Shown piece by piece: positions 33,501-48,500 of a DNA stretch of 64,000 bases. This DNA is from Antedon bifida (Eukaryota; Echinodermata; Crinoidea; Comatulida; Antedonidae). The notes beneath the pieces were generated by a model, which saw nothing but the letters and a program-made list of their open reading frames with translations, made no database searches and had not been told where the DNA came from. The position numbers were made by a program, and so were the translations under genes. Where the stretch lies: the NCBI GenBank assembly GCA_963402885.1, contig OY727098.1, positions 22,554,717-22,618,716 on the forward strand. Reading direction: 5' to 3'. The number at the start of each line of letters is the position of its first letter. The first letter of the stretch is position 1.

Positions 33501-36500
33501 ATTTATATTGGCTATTTTTTTTGGCATACAATGATCCGAGTTGGCAAGCTGTGTTGGATCAATGTTCTGTTATTGTTCTTTTTTTTTCTATTTTGTCTTC
33601 AAGTTGGTCATTTTCATTGGCTAGTAGTTAATAAACTCTATTTAGGGAAAACATTTTATAAATAATAAAATATCCTGTTTTTATTGGTGACCAGTCACCC
33701 CGACACAATTTTTAGACCTAATAATAAAGATGGAAGCTTCGAAAAAAGTCAAATATGGTCTTGTCATATGCCTGAATGTACCTCTAATTAAATAAAGTGA
33801 CAGGGAGGGCATTCTAATTTCCATATTAAATTTTAATTTAATCAAAGTAGTAACTGTGCCAAGTTCAGTTTTTGACCGGGGCTACAGTTTAGTGATTATG
33901 GAATTTGATTCCAGAATGTGTTTTGGTTCGAACTTTTTTCAATCTAACTAAACCGGATAAAGTAACTAATACTTTATATGTGATAATCAGAAAATGATTT
34001 AAATGAATGAAAATATGAAATGAAAATGTTAATTAGTTCAAATACAGAATGTTGATGGATATTTGATTTGACTTGGATTTGGATTTTGTACATTTATTAT
34101 ATATTTTGGGAAAATGATTATCGATTATTTTTTTTTTACAAATCCAATAAAATATTTCTAGTGGAGAGTTTGAAATGTTACTACACTAGTAAATATTGTT
34201 TAATACGAGCAGGTTCATCATTCAACATTAACTTGACCTCATACTTTTCCGGACTTATCATTCCACATAACATTATTTCCAGGATATTGTTGACATTCAT
34301 CTTGTATGATGACACTTAGTAGCTTTAAAATATTACGTACATTGATATCTTAAGTAAGATTCTGACGTCGTGCAAAATTACGTACTAAACCTGAAATAGA
34401 TGTATCTTATGCCAGGTGAAACTGACAGTTATTTCTACCTTGCAATTTTCTGTCATAATAATCAGCTTTCTGATTTCAATATTCAGTTTAACATTCATTG
34501 TGTATATATAGTAGGTATTCAGTTTGTGTTGAGTAAAGTTGTCGAGCAGTTGAAACGGGTGCTGCAAATCATTAGTCATACAAACGGCACAGGTTTAAGG
34601 TTCTCCTCGGCCATGATTCTGGTGGTAAAACAAGTCTTCTCTGATAAGGACTATCAAGGAAAACAATTTTTTTGTGTTGCATACAAATAATTAATTAATT
34701 TGTATCATTGTTTGTATTGCTTAACATAGCAATGTATTGTTTTTTTCATTTAAATTTGAAAAATCATTAAAATTATATTGTATATAATATAAGTATTTAT
34801 TTTATTGGTCAATCACTTTAAAATGACCTAGATGATTTTAATATAGCAAATCCCAAAGCAGGATTAGTTATTTGAAATGTGGGTTGTATATATGTTTATC
34901 CTTGAACTTAGGCAATTATATATAATATTCCTTGATATTGATGGTGTGTTAACTTTATGAAATAATAATTAGGAAATATGTAGGAAGAAAATAAATGAAA
35001 ATTGTATTAAATTTATGAATTAATCATCCTTAATGCTGATCTATTTTGTGGGTTGAGGAATAATGTCTACTACTATTTGTACTACTAAACCAAATCTGAA
35101 AATGTAATAAATATTTTTATAAATGTTTTGTTTTATTTTTTTTTCTAAAGTTGTTGGTTGCAGGAAAAGTGGTACATTAGATAGAATTCATAGTATTATT
35201 GAATTTCTGAATGTTTATTAAACTATTTTGTTTATTTTAATTTAATTTTATTTAATCCTTTATTGGGGAATGTACCATTGTCTGGGATAGGTGTATTCAA
35301 TGAATATGTATGTATTCCGGTTGTAGCACCCTTCTCAAAGAGAAATAGGCCAATGTTGGTTTATTCTGGTAAGCACTGAGCACTCATTGACTACCAACAC
35401 TACTTCTGGTTTGTGTGTTTTTAGTAAAACCCTGAACTAGTATAAATTAACTAGAAAGGTTTATCAACTGTTTATCAATATTTACAGAAATGTTTGCCCA
35501 CTTCATGTCATTCAAATGTATAACATACTTCACACATGCATTACATCTATTAATCATTTTTGCACTAATAAATTTGGTGACGATAACCATTTATTCTAAT
35601 CAGGGTACAATATTTTATGACGAAAAAAAAGAGACCTTGGACTGCCAATAACATAGTTAGCTGATGCTGTCAATTCATATCAATATACAAATAACGGACC
35701 ATATCTGCAAAGAAATGTTTGTAGCTAAAATATGATTTTAATGATGATAGATGAATATTTATCATGATTAATTCAACCCAGAAGGTATCTTCTTACCAAC
35801 ATTGAATGATATTTTCCAGATAAACTAGATAAAAAGTTGAAAAGTTGACTTCCTTTTATTGTGAATATCTTTAGCTCAACTTTTTTGTGCAGTGTCTTGG
35901 GATTTGACATTTGGGAACATTGAAACTAAATAACAACTGTTTGCCAAGTTCTATTTTACCCATTTAAATGTTCAATTAGAGTAAAATTCTTTTTAAAACC
36001 ATAATTGACAGCATGCATGCGAGTGTCACCTAGATTGACTAGGTCCAACAAAGGAATTTTTTTTTAGATTGAAATTAAATTAATCGGTTATGAACCATTT
36101 ACCAAGGAATTTATTTATAACGTATTGTGGTTGATTTTGCTTTTATTTTTTATTATTTACATGAAAACAGAAAAATCATATTGTGGATAATTACTAGTGA
36201 ATATGCAAACTCATTGCAAAAATAACTAGATTAATGTTTGTAAAATTTGAAAATGAATAAAGTAGAACTTCTCCCTTGTGAGGGGACACTGTGAAACTAA
36301 AGAGAATGTTTTAACACCACATCTAACCCTTATTCAGGGGACATCCCTATAAGGGGATATTTAAGAGGGGCTCTATTGTATAGGTATAATAAAATAAAAT
36401 AAAAGACTATGTTTCTCCTGATTGATTGATTGATTGATTGCCTTCAAATTTCTAAACAAATTTTTATCAGGAAGAATGATGAGGACTTTTAAAATAAGCA

Positions 36501-39500
36501 AACTTGTTGATTGATAGTACTAATACTATTTTTTAACTAATCATATTCATATAAGGTGTTAAGAATTAAATATTAATGTATTATTAATATTTAAAAAAAA
36601 ATGAATATCTTCATCCATTTTTATAATAACAAATATAATAAATATGTAAATCTCCAAAATTTTGTTTGCAAAATTATTTTTTCTTTTTTAACAAGATTTC
36701 CGGCTGTCTGTTACTCAACCAAAATAGATTAATTTTGACCTATTTGATTAAAACTTCAGTTCTAGATTATTTAATAAATTGGTCTATATTTTGGGCAATA
36801 ATTAATTGGAAATTATGCATGCAGACAAGGATTATTAATAATAATATGAAATGCTATATTTTCATTAAACATTATAGATTATAATAAATTGGCATACTTT
36901 GGTATTGTTTCACCAATAATTTTCACAACCAATTTTTATTAGAAGACAAAATTTCATAGTGAATTCTCCTTAAACTGGAGTGTCTAAAAATTGATAACCC
37001 TCCGATCCGTAGCAAATTAGTATTATTATGAAATCCAGTCATTTTTTTTACCAAGATGGTTCATTTGTTTGTTTATTTATACTTTAATAAAAATAAAAAA
37101 AAGAAAAAAACTGGTAATCAGCCAGGTAATATATATACATAATATTAAAAAAAATTAAAGTTATACCAATGGATTAAAATAGAAATATTTGATTTTGAGC
37201 CAATATTTAAAATGTCAACATACTTAGCAATAGTACATTAGCCCACATTTTCGGATGTTTCATACTGTACTTAGACCTAAAACTGAACATAAAGTTCTGC
37301 TGGGTAGTCTTTAAAATAACATACTGTCTCATTCTCACATATTAGTAAGCTTACGTAAAGGGACTGCTGATGAAAGATACAGCAATTTTATAAAAGATTA
37401 TTCTGTACAATTGGACAATTTAATGTTCATTGTTCGTCTACCCACTGCCCGTCCCCCACCCCCTCTCCTTTGAAACAATTGCTGTTTGTAATATGAAAGA
37501 ATGTCATGACAATTTCTTAAAAGAAATGTTTTTATGAGTAAGTTCTGTATTATGTTTTTGTACTTTGTACACTATTGGTTTTTCATTCACAATTATTAAT
37601 TATAATCATAGGGCTTTAGAATGAAAATAAAATAGAAAGCGTCTAGTGGTCTTGTTTGGCAGAATTCTTTATTATTAAAAATGACATATTTGGAATTAAT
37701 TCAAGATGTTCTATAAAACAATTTCAATAGTGAGAGATCATCTTCTGCTGAAAGTATTTTAACTATCATTCTTTAATAAACCATTTTCTCATTACTGTAT
37801 TAAGAGTTCTTATAAAAAAACTTGTGTTATTGGAATTCTGTACTTTTAAGTTTATTTTTTAAAAGGAGCTGAACTTAGAGCCCATTTTATTAAATGGTCT
37901 GTTAAGATTTTTAATCTAATCTAGTCTACACCTAAAAAAAGTTTCACTGATCAATTATGGTGGCTAAAATCAAGTATCAACTATTAGTATATTGCATGCT
38001 AGTGATGAAAATTGAACATGGACTGGTCAGTATATAAATTATTTAACCTTGTCAGGACTACCTTAATATAAAGGAAACTGGGGTTCAAGTCATAGTTGAT
38101 TGGTTGACAACGTTAAACAGATTTACGTGCACATGAGTCAAATTGTAAGGAAATAGAAATTTATTGAAGATGTTCAGCAGAATTATTGAAGATGTACTCT
38201 TAGGAATTAGTGGAATTATGCATGTTGAAATTCCTCTACTAGCCGACATTTTACTACTAGATGGGTTTATGACTAGTTTATAGTTTTATCTCCATGTAAA
38301 TAGCAGTTTGTAACATATTGAATTTTGTAATGTTTTCTTTACCATAAGGAGTTTTACACAAAAAAGATCTTTTAGGTACGCAAAATTGTCAATTTTTATG
38401 CAATGTGTGAAAATTGCAGGAAAAACATTTTCTTAAAATTAATATTAAAGGTTTCAACATTTTAAGTAAGTCCCTGTAAAACATGGTATACTGTACTGTA
38501 TAACTAGATGGATAACTAACTGGATGTTATTGTAAGCAGTGCTTTGACGAGCTGTTTTATGTTTTACCAGTCGTTCTCAGGAGAAAACTATATTCGTCAT
38601 CCTTTACCGCAAAAATAATATTTGTTTATCTATTTATTCCAACGTACCACGCAATGGATAATATTACCAACAACACTTTAACGTTGTTTACATCATCATC
38701 ATCCATTCATTTTTTAACTAATAATTCAGTCATTGCAAAATTGTCTTATGTTTGTAAAGATAGAATATCTCACATGTATTTCAACAAAACTGTGTATTTG
38801 AAATAAAATTGAATTGGTATTAAAAACACCCCAATATTGTAATACAAATAGGCTAGTGTTTTTGGCTAAAAGCATGAAATTAAATAGTTGTAAGCTTCCT
38901 GAAAACACCAATTTTCCTTTGGGGCATTTACGCTATATAAATTAATATTTTGGAAACTAAGACTTGAAATTCTGCCAAATCTAAAGCTTTGTAAGTAAAT
39001 TTAATTCAGAAAAACTAATTACTATGCTATTGAAATGTGGCTATCCCTATGTATGAACCAAAACACCTATTATTCTAAGTTGGATACCCTAAACGGTAAA
39101 TCATTATTCCCATTAGTTTATATTTTTGAGACAGCTGAAGTCGATTATAAATGTGAGTATTAAACTGTCATATTTAATAACAGTATAACGATATTTATGC
39201 CCTACATATCCTTCAAATTGCTTTCAAAACAACATGCAACATCCTGGGCCGATTAAGATATTAATGCGAGCGTGTGCGTGAACGTGCGATCACATTGCTC
39301 ATCTAAGCATGGTATTTTGTTTTGATTGACAAGGCCCCTTCCTGCTGTATTTTGGGTACTATTGGTGCTACTGGTGTGAATTGTCAAAAGAGGATTGTAC
39401 AAAATTTGCCTCTTCACTTCTTAAATGTGTGTTTCTTTATATATTTTAATAATTATACTTGTTGAACATTTTTAATAAACGGTAATGACCTGCTCAACGA

Positions 39501-42500
39501 GATGTAAATTATTGGGCCTCTTGACATATTGTGTAATTGACCATTATAATAATACATGTTGGACAACATTTTAAAACAAAAAACTGTGCTAGTTATCTTG
39601 TTTATAAGGTAAAAAAATAAAAAAATATATTGGTTGTTGCTATTCATTATTTTGGTATGCTTATGTTTACTTGCTAGTTATCAAAAAAAGGTGGTTATTA
39701 TTGGTTATATGTATTCATTATTTTGTTTAAAATATAGTGTGCTTATACTTACTTGCATTGTATTTCGTTCTACTATGAATATGTAAAGCTATTCTGTCAT
39801 TTGAATCACAGTAATCTTTTAGTACAGTATCTTACTCTAATGACATCACAAAGATTATTTTGATATTTAAAATATAAAAGTTTATTTGTGGTAATACCAT
39901 GTTTGCGTTAGCAGGTGAATTAAATTTAGAAACATACAAATTGTAATACAGAACTTGGTTTATGACGGCCGTCCTGCTTTATGTTTGTGACACTAATGTC
40001 ATTGTGGTCGCAAATGCATATGTTTTATTTAAAGACATACAGTATAAATTTCACTGATTTGTATTTCATATAATTTCTTTAAGCTTCTTTCGTCGCCCCT
40101 GATTTAAAGCATAGTTTATGATACAGTACCAATTACAGCAAGCTCACATTCTCTTATTCTTCCCATACATTAGTACAAATTGAAAGTAATATTAAGGAAC
40201 TGCAGACCGACAAATTGTACAGGGATATGCAAATAAGGAATTTTAAATTGACCCACGTACTATGACCCCTCGGAGGAATAGTCATTTGCAAATGAGCACA
40301 TTAAAAGTTTATTTACATTGCTTATAACATCACTGTGTTTAATTTCACATATTAACAATGGGATGCTATAAGTCAGCATTTGATTTATAGTTTTGCAATC
40401 TCTTGCATACAGATTGTAGAATAATTATTAGTAATATCAGTACTATATTTTCATATTAATAATATAAGCCATAATTGAAATGCATTGATTCCTAAAAAAA
40501 CATTCTTTGCTCAGGTCTTTTAAGGTTATTAAAAAGAGCTTTTCTAGTCAATTTGATTATAATTACTGTTTTCATTTCTCAAAGGTCCATATGGCTAATG
40601 AGAAAAGATGAATTATAAATGAGTATTAATTTTAATCAGATCACAAAAACAAAAAAATATATATTACAGTATAATGCATGCAAAATTGATAGGAAGATAC
40701 AAAATATGTATTCTCTTGATGAGTGGTTATTACATTAGTGTGTTTCCTGCACAAAATTATTGCAATTTTTTTGGGTCAGGTTTACTGTACCATCTATCTT
40801 ATATGAATGTTCATAAAAAGTTCAATATTGTACAAAATTCCCTGACATGCAAGCCTACTGTGACTTAACTAGACTATAGCTCTTTTTTTATTTCATATGC
40901 ATCAAACAGCAAGAATCTTGCCAATTACAGGATGGATAAACTGTTGTCATATTATGAACTCATTTGAGACTGTAGGTAGGCGTGAGTTACTCTGACTCGG
41001 TCAGGATTGAACCCTGGACCTTGGGATGGAAAAATTCAATTCAATTATTTTATTTTGTCAAGCACACTCTGGCTTGAAATTTGTCTTGTCACAAAAAAAC
41101 ATGATAAAATGGATAAAATACAGACAGTACAACACCAAAAGTAAAATAAAAATGCAACAAATAACAAAATGTCATAAAAATAATAAAACATGGCAAGTAA
41201 AAACTACATATGAAGGTTTCACAGTACTTAATTTTCTATTTTGTTCTATACATACATAGCAAAAATCTTTATTTTCGTCAGGGATCAGATGAAGTTATTC
41301 AATATTGTTCATCATGAGTGAGTGGAGTTGTGGCTTGGTGGTTATCCTGGGTTCAAGTCCCATCACATGTCAGGATTTTTTCTAAAGACCAAATTATTCC
41401 GCTCCCAACGACTTGTAATAAGACTTTGTTTATGTATAGCATCTCGTGTATGTTTGTCTTGTGAACCTCTGAGGGTCCCTAATGATCAGCAATAGCTGGA
41501 TGGATCACCCTCATTAAATATGGTTTAAAAAAAAAAAATTGGTTGGTTTTATTATGTAGAAAAGTCATGGTTTTATGTAACACGTTATGATATTATAAAT
41601 AGCACTGCAACATGTTTGCAGCAAAACAGTCTATTGATAATGATAACATTGGACCTTGATTAATTCATTGTCACATTGCAATGTTTATTGATAGCTAACT
41701 GAACCTTGCCTATTTCATTGTTTTTATCACTCACATGTTCAACTTCATTTAATCCAGCCTTGGAAATTGTTTGTAGCATTATTTATCATCATTTCATACA
41801 AACTATGATGTAATATTCAAAGTGAAGCTTTATTTTCTTTGCACACCCTTATTTTTGTACTGTACCTACAGTAATTTCAACTACGCAATGAAAATGCTTG
41901 AACATGTTGGAGTCTCTATGTCATCTCTTACCAAATTATACTTTTTGTTATTTTATTTGTTTAGTAAATTTGTTTATGTTTGATTTTGATCAAAATAAAT
42001 GTTGAATTGAATTCAAATGATTACTTCCCATTCATTTTTATCAACCACTCTTTAATATCTGTTTTAGTGTAGTATGCACGCTTTTATTATACGATTATGT
42101 TATATATTATATGCAGAATAAAACTGATGATATAGGAATAGCTTGCCAAACTAACGTTTTACAACTTGTATACCGTTAATTGAATAAATAACTTGTTTGG
42201 AAAAATTATCAGTTATTATAAGTTATTTGTTAAATTATTTATTATTTTGTTATGGAGGCATTGAGTTTGAAGTAACATGTTTGTCAGCAATACTGCTGAA
42301 GCTTGACGGACATGACCCTGCTCTGTCATTTGTGATAATCGATGTCTTTTGCTTAATTATTGCATACTTTCTGGTCTATGCAATTAGCTCTAAAGCATAG
42401 AATTTAATTTAGAAATATATGTCAAATACAATGAGTATCTGAAGAATTCAAAAGTACAGTAGGAATTTAGAGTATCATTTCCTTAATCATGAATGTCGCC

Positions 42501-45500
42501 CTCAATAGTCGTCCTAAGTTCATAGTCCAATAAACAGTACCATGTTATTTAATAGTGGAGTAATCATTGAATTGAAATCACTAAATATCCTCACTAAAAA
42601 TATATATTCTCAAAACAGTATCCATGGCCATGTTGAATCCTTGAATATGAATAATAGATAATTATGCGTACGAACTAATGGTCACATACAGTTAATTTGT
42701 TGGCCGGTTGGGTGAGGCCTATTCATCAATCTTTTATTGTAGTCTCTTCTGTGGCAGTTGCTTCCATTCCTCTCCGATAACTCTAATGTCATTTGTTTTG
42801 TCATCCTCTGTTTCTTCTATGTGAGTAAAGTGTCCAGTGATGGACACCTGTAAAGTGTCCAGTGAGTGGACGCCTTACTCACATACCTGTATTTAATTTT
42901 CTATTTCAATGTCTATTCATGGACCTATAAATTTATAGCTCCATGGTTTATTTAAGGATTATGTTTTACTTCTTTTAACTCTTGTTTACTCTATGTAATG
43001 ACATTAGACAATGTAATGTTTGTGTAGCTTCTAGTTCAATTGTGTTAATAGCTTTGCAGTATCTACAGTGCTTGATTGAATGATGCCTCATACCTATCAA
43101 AACATAAAGCTTACTGACAAGACTTATGACCATAGCATCATTGGCAACAAGCTTGAGAAATTCAGGTGTTTAAATGTCAACATAAATTCTTGTTTGTTCT
43201 GCTCAAGTGATGAAAGTAAGCACTTTAAACAAGAAATATTTTCTATGTTCGGGTCGTTGCGACTAGAATTTATGGAACATTTACAGGTAATTGTATACTT
43301 CTTATATGGTCATTGACTGCTTCAAAATGTTATTGTTCATTAAAATGAACAGGTAGAATTGATTGCCAGTAGTTACGATATGACTTGGTAATCTGCTTGT
43401 CACATACTCGAGACAATGTATGTTAAAATCTGTGCTAGACAGTCATGTCTGAGATGTGGAACACAAGCAAAGATCGTACCACTATACCAGTTTGAGGGAA
43501 AATTTGTTGTAAATATAACAAAAACAATTTATTATTATTTGGCAGTGTCATGCTTGATTGAGAGAAGGCAGTAGTTTGGTGTTTGCAGAATTACTATGTA
43601 TTCATGACTGCTGCATAAAATTGGTTCGTGAAGATACTCACACTCACTCGTTTACACAAAATCGTAAGGGCGTGTGGCGCAGTGTGTTGGACGTTTGACT
43701 ACTGATCGTGAGATCGAGGTTCGAATCCAACTCTCGCCGCATTGCTTGTATCCTTGGGCAAGATACTTTACTTACGTTTGCCTCTCTCCACCCAGGTGTA
43801 TAAATGGGAACCCGGTTAGATCAAGACACAACTTTGCGCTGATTGCTAGCTGCATTATGGGAGTATGTTATTGTTTCCATACTGTAGGTGTTTGATCAGG
43901 AAAAAATGACTGGGGTAATAATGTTCAGTGCTTAGAGGTTTCACAACATTAGACACTATATAAAAACAACTATTCCTAATGATCAGGTTATTACAGTGTT
44001 TTTTAGTTTCACATCCTATAGAAATATACATCAACAATGCAAATAAAGTGTGTTAGAATTATATTTTGAAATTCATGGATTTATACAGGATTTGAATTCT
44101 GTTAGAACTTTCAACTTTCTTGATATTTTGTTACTGGGTGGCTGGTAGTTTGTTAAAAATAAGGATATTGACTCAATTCCTCAGATGGGTAATAAACACG
44201 GCTATCGTCACTTGAAATGCATCCAAAGGCTCTGGAAGTTGGAGATTGCAAGATTAGACATTTCTTTTAAAGGAGGATAAAGTTAATATCTCCTCAGGAA
44301 ACGGCTGTGAATGATTTCTTAGTGGTTTACAAAGTCTGCAGTACTCTACTTCATATTTTTACTAACTAAGTTTATAGACACTGTTTAAATACCACTAAAA
44401 TGACATTTGTTTTGCTTTGAATGTTTGTCTTCTAATACTGTTCAATATTTGATGACACAGTTGGTCATTTTATATTAATTCTTCCTAATTTGTTTATATT
44501 ATATTGTGTACTTTGTTCAAAACACTTTTGCAGATCTAAGGGAAAGTGGGAAATTATCTTGAACATTAATATATAATAATATTAATACAAAGTTCACCAA
44601 GAAATCATAAATTATAATGTTATTCTAGTAGAACGTTTAAACCATTGGTGTGTAACCTCATCAACCAGTAATAGGCAAATCATGTTAATCTTCCTCCAGT
44701 GGATCGTTAGTGAAACTCATATCCTTCTAATTATCTGCCTAAGTTGATAAAGTGACCATCCTTCACAAACCTACAAACCATTTCAGCTGTTGTTGTTTGT
44801 TCATGTAATGTAATAAATTAATGCATCAAGTAAGCGCCCTCCTACATAATGCATTAATGTATTCCGTATGTTTTATGTTGGATTTGTGCGACTTAAATGC
44901 TTGAAATGAAGATAGATGTGTAATACTTGTGAAGTTCATGTTGCTTAGAACATTACATCATCGTTCTTTCAAGAAGTTTTTCTCTATAAATCTTATATGC
45001 TGATAATTCTATTCGGTACGCAGTATCAATACATTTTGTAGTTTTACTTTTAGAAAGCATATTTTTGATTGGTGTATATTGTTGTCGTTTTTGAACCATT
45101 CTGTACCAGGCTAGCGTTCGTTCTTGCATTTGAAACAGTGTCATTTGAGCCTTTTTTTGAGTCGAATTTGACAAGGTCGTACCAGCTGCTAGATCCAAAC
45201 CTGGGGATTGTGATTCATGCATTACGATTGTTGATCCGTAGTTGGCAACGATTTGGCAAACTTATATTTCAGTTGCATCAACTGTGATTTTTCTCTGGCA
45301 GATGTTGTAAGTGAGGACAGTGTGTGACTATCCATAATATACCCAAAAGAATTTCTCAGAATCTCTGAAGATTTTGAAGCTTAAGCATTTTGAAAAAACT
45401 TTTGTTGTTTTTGTTTGATCTTTATTGTTCAGTCATCTCAAGTTAATTTGAGAAACAAATAACTTTTTAAAGGAAAATTTATTTAGTTTACCTTATTTAT

Positions 45501-48500
45501 TGCATTAATAATAATCATAAACAGTAAAGCATACTTTGTAAACAACAGAGAAACAAAACATCTAAAAATATCAGTGATTCTGTACTGTAGCTTACCTGAT
45601 GCTGTTATTATGATAAAAGTATTATTAGTAATACTGTCATACTGTTATCTAAGTGTATGGCAATAATAGGCTAGCTTTATGGTGCGTTAATAGCATTAAT
45701 ATTCTCAACTTCCTGGTTCTAATGATATGGTACTCTTTGTATTCCTGGCAACCACTACCGGCAGAACTTGCCAGTTAGACGGACATCCTCAACTGGCGCT
45801 ATGAATCCAACAATCGTGAGGCCTCTACATGCGCGCCGACCCCGGGCGCAAATACCACACCAGTTGCGGTTAGTGGTAAGTATCCCCTCACCTTAGGAAT
45901 TTTCTTTCCATTCTATGTTTGGTTTTCCTGCTTGATTATATTATTATACCGTTATGATTTGTATTTTAATTTGCTCTATGGTGTGTGATGATATACTGTT
46001 TTATATTTTGGGATTCTCATACCTTACATTGTGCTATCACTGCATTGAGGTATATCTACAATTGCTTGTACTGTTTTAAGAGGCCTGTATCTGTATTTAT
46101 ACAATATATCATCAGGTATTTCTGCTATGCAGTGTACTTTGATTCCTTGTTCTATACAATATAACTGTTCAAATGATATCTTATTGTTATATCATAATAT
46201 GTTACACTGAATGTATTGTATGCATCTGAATGTTTCTGATACATTGTGACTTATGTGTCCAACTATCTATATTAACAGGATACATCATGTAGACTTGGTC
46301 TCAAAAACATAATGTTATATTATATTCTTGTGTCCCAACAACTATATCCAAACAGATACTTTTGTTACCAATCGTTGAATCACTTTGTCTTGTGTCCACC
46401 TAACCTAAAGATATGGTAATGTTGTTTTACCATTGTTGTCAACAGTATTTTGTTGTGTTGTTTTGTGTCTACCTCATGAAGTATTGACCTTTCGTTTTAA
46501 CTATGTGCCATGTAACTATTCAGCTATTGAGTCCGTTCTGCACATGCTCAAATCTTTCTGAGAATAGTCTAGTGGCACAATGTGAAAACGAAAGTTCCTT
46601 GTTGTAATACTTATGAATATTAGTTCAACGTATGTGTTCTATACAGGTTACATCATTCACATTCAATTTCTTGTTTCTTCAATTTTTTGATTTGTGTATA
46701 ATGGGTTTGAAAGTTAAATATTTCATTTTTCTTATCTATTATATTTTTTTATATAAAAAAGTAAACCATAATAATTTTATTGTTGTTTATACACAATTTG
46801 AATTCCGAGAAAAATAGTACACATTTCAAAATAACAAATGCAAAAATAGTATAATTCAAGAACACTGAAGAATTTTCTAGAATACAAAATCAATGAAAAG
46901 TTTGTCAGGAATTTGTATTCATTGAATTTGTATACTAAAAACGTAATTGCCATTGAAGAGGATTTACCCATAATCATAAATGGGGACTGGTATAGGGAAC
47001 TGTATGCCTACTGGGAAGGTAAGACTTTAGGGTATATTCATAATCTGTAATCGATTTGCATACCAGTAATATTATATATTTCTAAACTACATTTAACTAT
47101 ACATGTTTATAACCTTGGCTATAAACATGGAAAGGAGTGGTTGTAGTGCATTATACTATCGATGGACTTCCTTAAATATGATTATGTATACGGTATTTAA
47201 TCTCCATTTCTATTTGCCAGATAAAGCTTTGAGCAGTATGTTATGTACTGTTTACTTTTTTTAAGTCTATGCTATAATTTTACTAATTCACTTCCTCTAT
47301 ATAAATCTGTTGTTTTTGTGAAAGTGATTTCCTACTCTATTATATTATCTCGCTAATTTGAAATCCTTGGCCCATGCCTAAATATCAGATTTAATTTATT
47401 GAATATTGACACAATTACACAGACCTTTAAAAAATAACAACAAGTTTACAATCAGAGTTATCAAAGACATCTTTCATGTATTTTACCGCTTTTTTTCTCC
47501 TGACATTCACCCCCAATATCCACTTTCTGTTCCCCACATCCACCTCAACCACAATATCTATTTGCATAAGTATGCACTAAAAGGTCACTCTAGAGTGGGA
47601 AATTATAATGTTTATTAAAACATTTTTACAATTTTTTAAAATGTTTTTGTCTTATTTTTTTTCTTCAATATTTCCTTTTATTTCTGGTATGTTGTGTACT
47701 TTTGAAAATTAAAGTTTAAAAATTGATTTTCCCTCTTTTTAAAATGTATTGATCACATTTTTTCTTTTTTATTTATTTGTGTAAAAATATTAGGTGTACC
47801 TTTTTTAAATGAGACAAATTCTGATTGATATCATAATTTGACTTAAAGATTAAACCTGATTAAGATTGACAGAATGGGAAGGTCTTAAAAATAAAATCAG
47901 GCAGTGTCCTCAGCTGTTTGGTCCTAAAAAGCTGTCGGAAGCCTAGACTTCCTTAAGTAATGGTCACATGATCAGAAATTGAGCTAGAACTTTATGTGTC
48001 ACAGTTCAGTGGTTAGCCAGTTGGCAGCAAGGCAAAAAAGTGAAGTGTGCTTTTAACATTATGTAAAGATCAGTGGAGTTTAACGATTGGTTTAGCGGTA
48101 AAATAGTAATCACACTCGATAATGTGCTATGATTTTTAAGCTTAATTATGTCTAATGTATTCAGAAGGACTGTGTATTAAATTGGAGGTAGGCCTACATC
48201 AGCTGCATATGGATCTTTTGAGTATATCTGCCAAATAGTGATTATATTTTTTTTATTGCTGCTGTGCTATTGTGTTTTGACCATGTATACTACAGGACAT
48301 GTGTTTCTTCAAATGTGTGATTCGTAGCTGGTGAATGATAGATACCAATCTATCATTACTGTCATATCTCATGAGATCCTGTGAGATATGTTCTTCACAA
48401 ATTTACTGAAGGATATGGACTATCTAGGATGTTTCAAAGTTTTTACAGAATCTTTGATTGACTTTCTTGTTGGCGAGGTAACAAAAATTATTATTTTATT

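Noticed and set aside
34400-34690. 96-codon plus-strand frame
   Set aside because: Its 3' half overlaps a dispersed repeat shared with 58815-58870; no domain recognised.
42197-42400. 67-codon hydrophobic frame
   Set aside because: No start context, donor or homologue; hydrophobic chance frames are common at this base composition.
43674-43895. tRNA gene or 73-codon protein at the family B SINE
   Set aside because: A- and B-box words are good but the acceptor and anticodon stems do not close, and a SINE body follows; the frame is a by-product.
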